DNA of 64,000 nucleotides from Cristatella mucedo. Its lineage: Eukaryota; Bryozoa; Phylactolaemata; Cristatellidae. The DNA is taken from NCBI GenBank assembly GCA_009760855.2, contig WPIO01000134.1:752501-816500 (forward strand), written 5' to 3'. Below are positions 1 through 64,000 of the stretch, one piece after another. Position numbers and translations under genes: made by a program. A model generated the notes under the pieces. That model was not told where the DNA came from. It saw only the letters and a program-made list of their open reading frames with translations, and did no database searches. How positions within the stretch are numbered: position 1 is the stretch's first letter; each line of letters begins with the position of its first letter.

Positions 1-28
1 AAACAACCAACGCTAACGAGATATATAG

Positions 29-62
<34 letters not shown>

Positions 63-1319
63 AGGGGAGAGAGAGAGAGATAGAGAGTGATCGCACTGTG
101 CGAAGCTGCGAGAGCGATCGGCAACTGCACAACCCAGCGCTTCCGGCTGATGCGCATTCTCGGTTAAGGCTGACGAGGGTCGGGCGGGAGAAGACGACGA
201 CGACACGCGAGCTTCTGCACTAAGCGGGAGGAGCACCCCTGCTGCGCCGGTGGCGTGCACAGTGCGCCAAGCCAACGTGGGACGACACAATGCAATGAAC
301 AAAAATAATGGATAAACAGCTAACGAAGCGAACGGCTGCGTGATCGCACACGAGCATGTACCTCCACTCCCATCGTGGTGCCAGCCACGGCTGCAACGAA
401 CTGCAAAGCGGAGTGCGCTTTTGTTACGCCTGCTACGTCCGAGCAGCACAGCGGCGGGGTCAGTTAGGTAGGGCCAGCAAGGGAACATCAAAAGCTCTGC
501 ACTGGACGCTCTGGCGGCGGCGGAACGAGCAAGCGGCGTAGCTGGCAGCCAGTGGCCCGCAAGCTCACGAGTGGCAGGGCAGGGTCAGTAAGCGCGAGGC
601 GTCAGGAAGCACGCGAGATGCTCACTCGCCCTGCACGACGGCGGCAGCCCCGCACCAGGCGAGCAGCACCCAGCGCACGCGGAGGGCTGCTGCCCCTGCA
701 AGTGACGATCGCGAGACGATGCCTAGCCAGAGCGAGGTACAGTGCACGACAGAAACAAAATTGCCTCAGGAAGAAGGCCAACAGACACCATTCATTGTAT
801 TAACAACGAGATAATTGCTCGCCGATTACACGCAAAAAAGAGCGCTAATCAACGGCGTCTGTACACGCGGGCAGCGATGCATCGCGCGCACGTGAGGCAC
901 GTTAGCCGCTCGATGCTGCAATGCTGCTCGATCGAGCTGCTGTCGCTGCTGCCGCCGCGCGGGCGCCGTCGTGGCTGCTGCACACTTCAACCTACACGTC
1001 AAGCTAGCAACATTCAGAGGCAACGCGAGTCGAGATTAAATTTAACTGGTGCTAGCACGACGCCAGACGGCGAACCGATTACAGTGCGAGCATACGAAAA
1101 AGTAGCTAAGTCTCGGTGCCAGTTTAAAAAAAAGAAGACGAAAAAGCCGATACATGAGAGGCCCTATTGGCAGTGTTCCACGAAAGCTAGCTACGTCCAT
1201 GCGCACAGCGATACAACAGTGACTCGGACAGCGCGAGTGGCCGTGGCGAGCTTGTCGAGGTTCAGACACTCAGACAACGCCAGCATCCAGTGACGACAGA
1301 CAGTAGCCAGATCACTGAC
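1..1319. other. Intron or downstream region beyond exon 47
   Basis: Apart from the GATA/GA tract I see no supported exon. A minus-strand segment near 600-705 has an acceptor and a donor and would encode a hydrophobic stretch, but its phase does not continue the chain. Confidence 0.6.
25..85. repeat. (GATA)n then (GA)n microsatellite
   Basis: agatagatagat runs into agagagag, with one short G interruption. Confidence 0.95.
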
Positions 1320-63885
<62,566 letters not shown>

Positions 63886-64000
63886 TTTGCTAAGTCGAAA
63901 AGTCAGGTCAGAGCATCCGGGTGGGATGGGAGGGTGGACAGGTCGAACCCTGCCTCTGCCCCTGGCTGCCCTGCCAGCACCCCAAAAGAACAGGGAGGTG

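Noticed and set aside
600-705. Possible further exon with a hydrophobic, membrane-like segment
   Set aside because: Splice-like ends exist, but the composition is unlike the tail and the end phase is not supported by a following exon.

Overview
This window is animal nuclear DNA that is almost entirely filled by one gene on the minus strand: a giant ankyrin. The evidence is GT-AG introns, short exons of 99, 198 and 297 bases that each hold whole ankyrin repeats, tRNA-derived SINEs, CR1/L2-type LINE pieces and many long dinucleotide microsatellites. The species cannot be read from the sequence. An invertebrate metazoan fits best, because the ZU5-UPA core clearly matches vertebrate and insect ankyrins but is diverged.

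Reading from high to low coordinates I can chain 47 exons, from a proposed start codon at 63885 to an open end at 1320. Every junction is in phase and no stop occurs, giving about 5,058 codons. Exons 1-18 (63.9-47.5 kb) encode the complete canonical set of 24 ANK repeats plus the conserved acidic linker start. Exons 19-25 (44.9-36.9 kb) encode an enlarged linker in which short islands of the vertebrate linker (ELGDDS and a SDTLQRYW-type motif) can still be seen. Exons 26-29 (35.3-31.3 kb) encode about 1,100 residues of tandem DG-x-P-type repeats. Exon 30 resumes the conserved linker and exons 31-37 (27.2-22.9 kb) encode the ZU5-ZU5-UPA spectrin-binding supermodule. Exons 38-47 (22.7-1.3 kb) encode a long acidic tail that includes one 4,539-base exon (12085-16623) with 36- and 43-residue tandem repeats. 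The death domain normally found at the ankyrin C-terminus is not visible. The gene continues past the left edge, or the domain is absent.

The strongest candidate for something undescribed is the DG-repeat block. It sits inside a linker segment that is contiguous in vertebrate ankyrins, so the ankyrin has acquired a large repeat domain between its membrane-protein-binding and spectrin-binding halves. This is separate from the giant tail exon, which occupies the same place as the giant exons of vertebrate ankyrin-B and ankyrin-G.

The introns hold two SINE families, one 5'-truncated LINE with an intact reverse-transcriptase core (about 3.29-4.83 kb), two decayed LINE pieces, and about a dozen microsatellites. 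Every long purine tract is on the plus strand, so the ankyrin pre-mRNA carries polypyrimidine tracts only. I see no second protein-coding host gene, no intact tRNA or rRNA gene and no CRISPR array.
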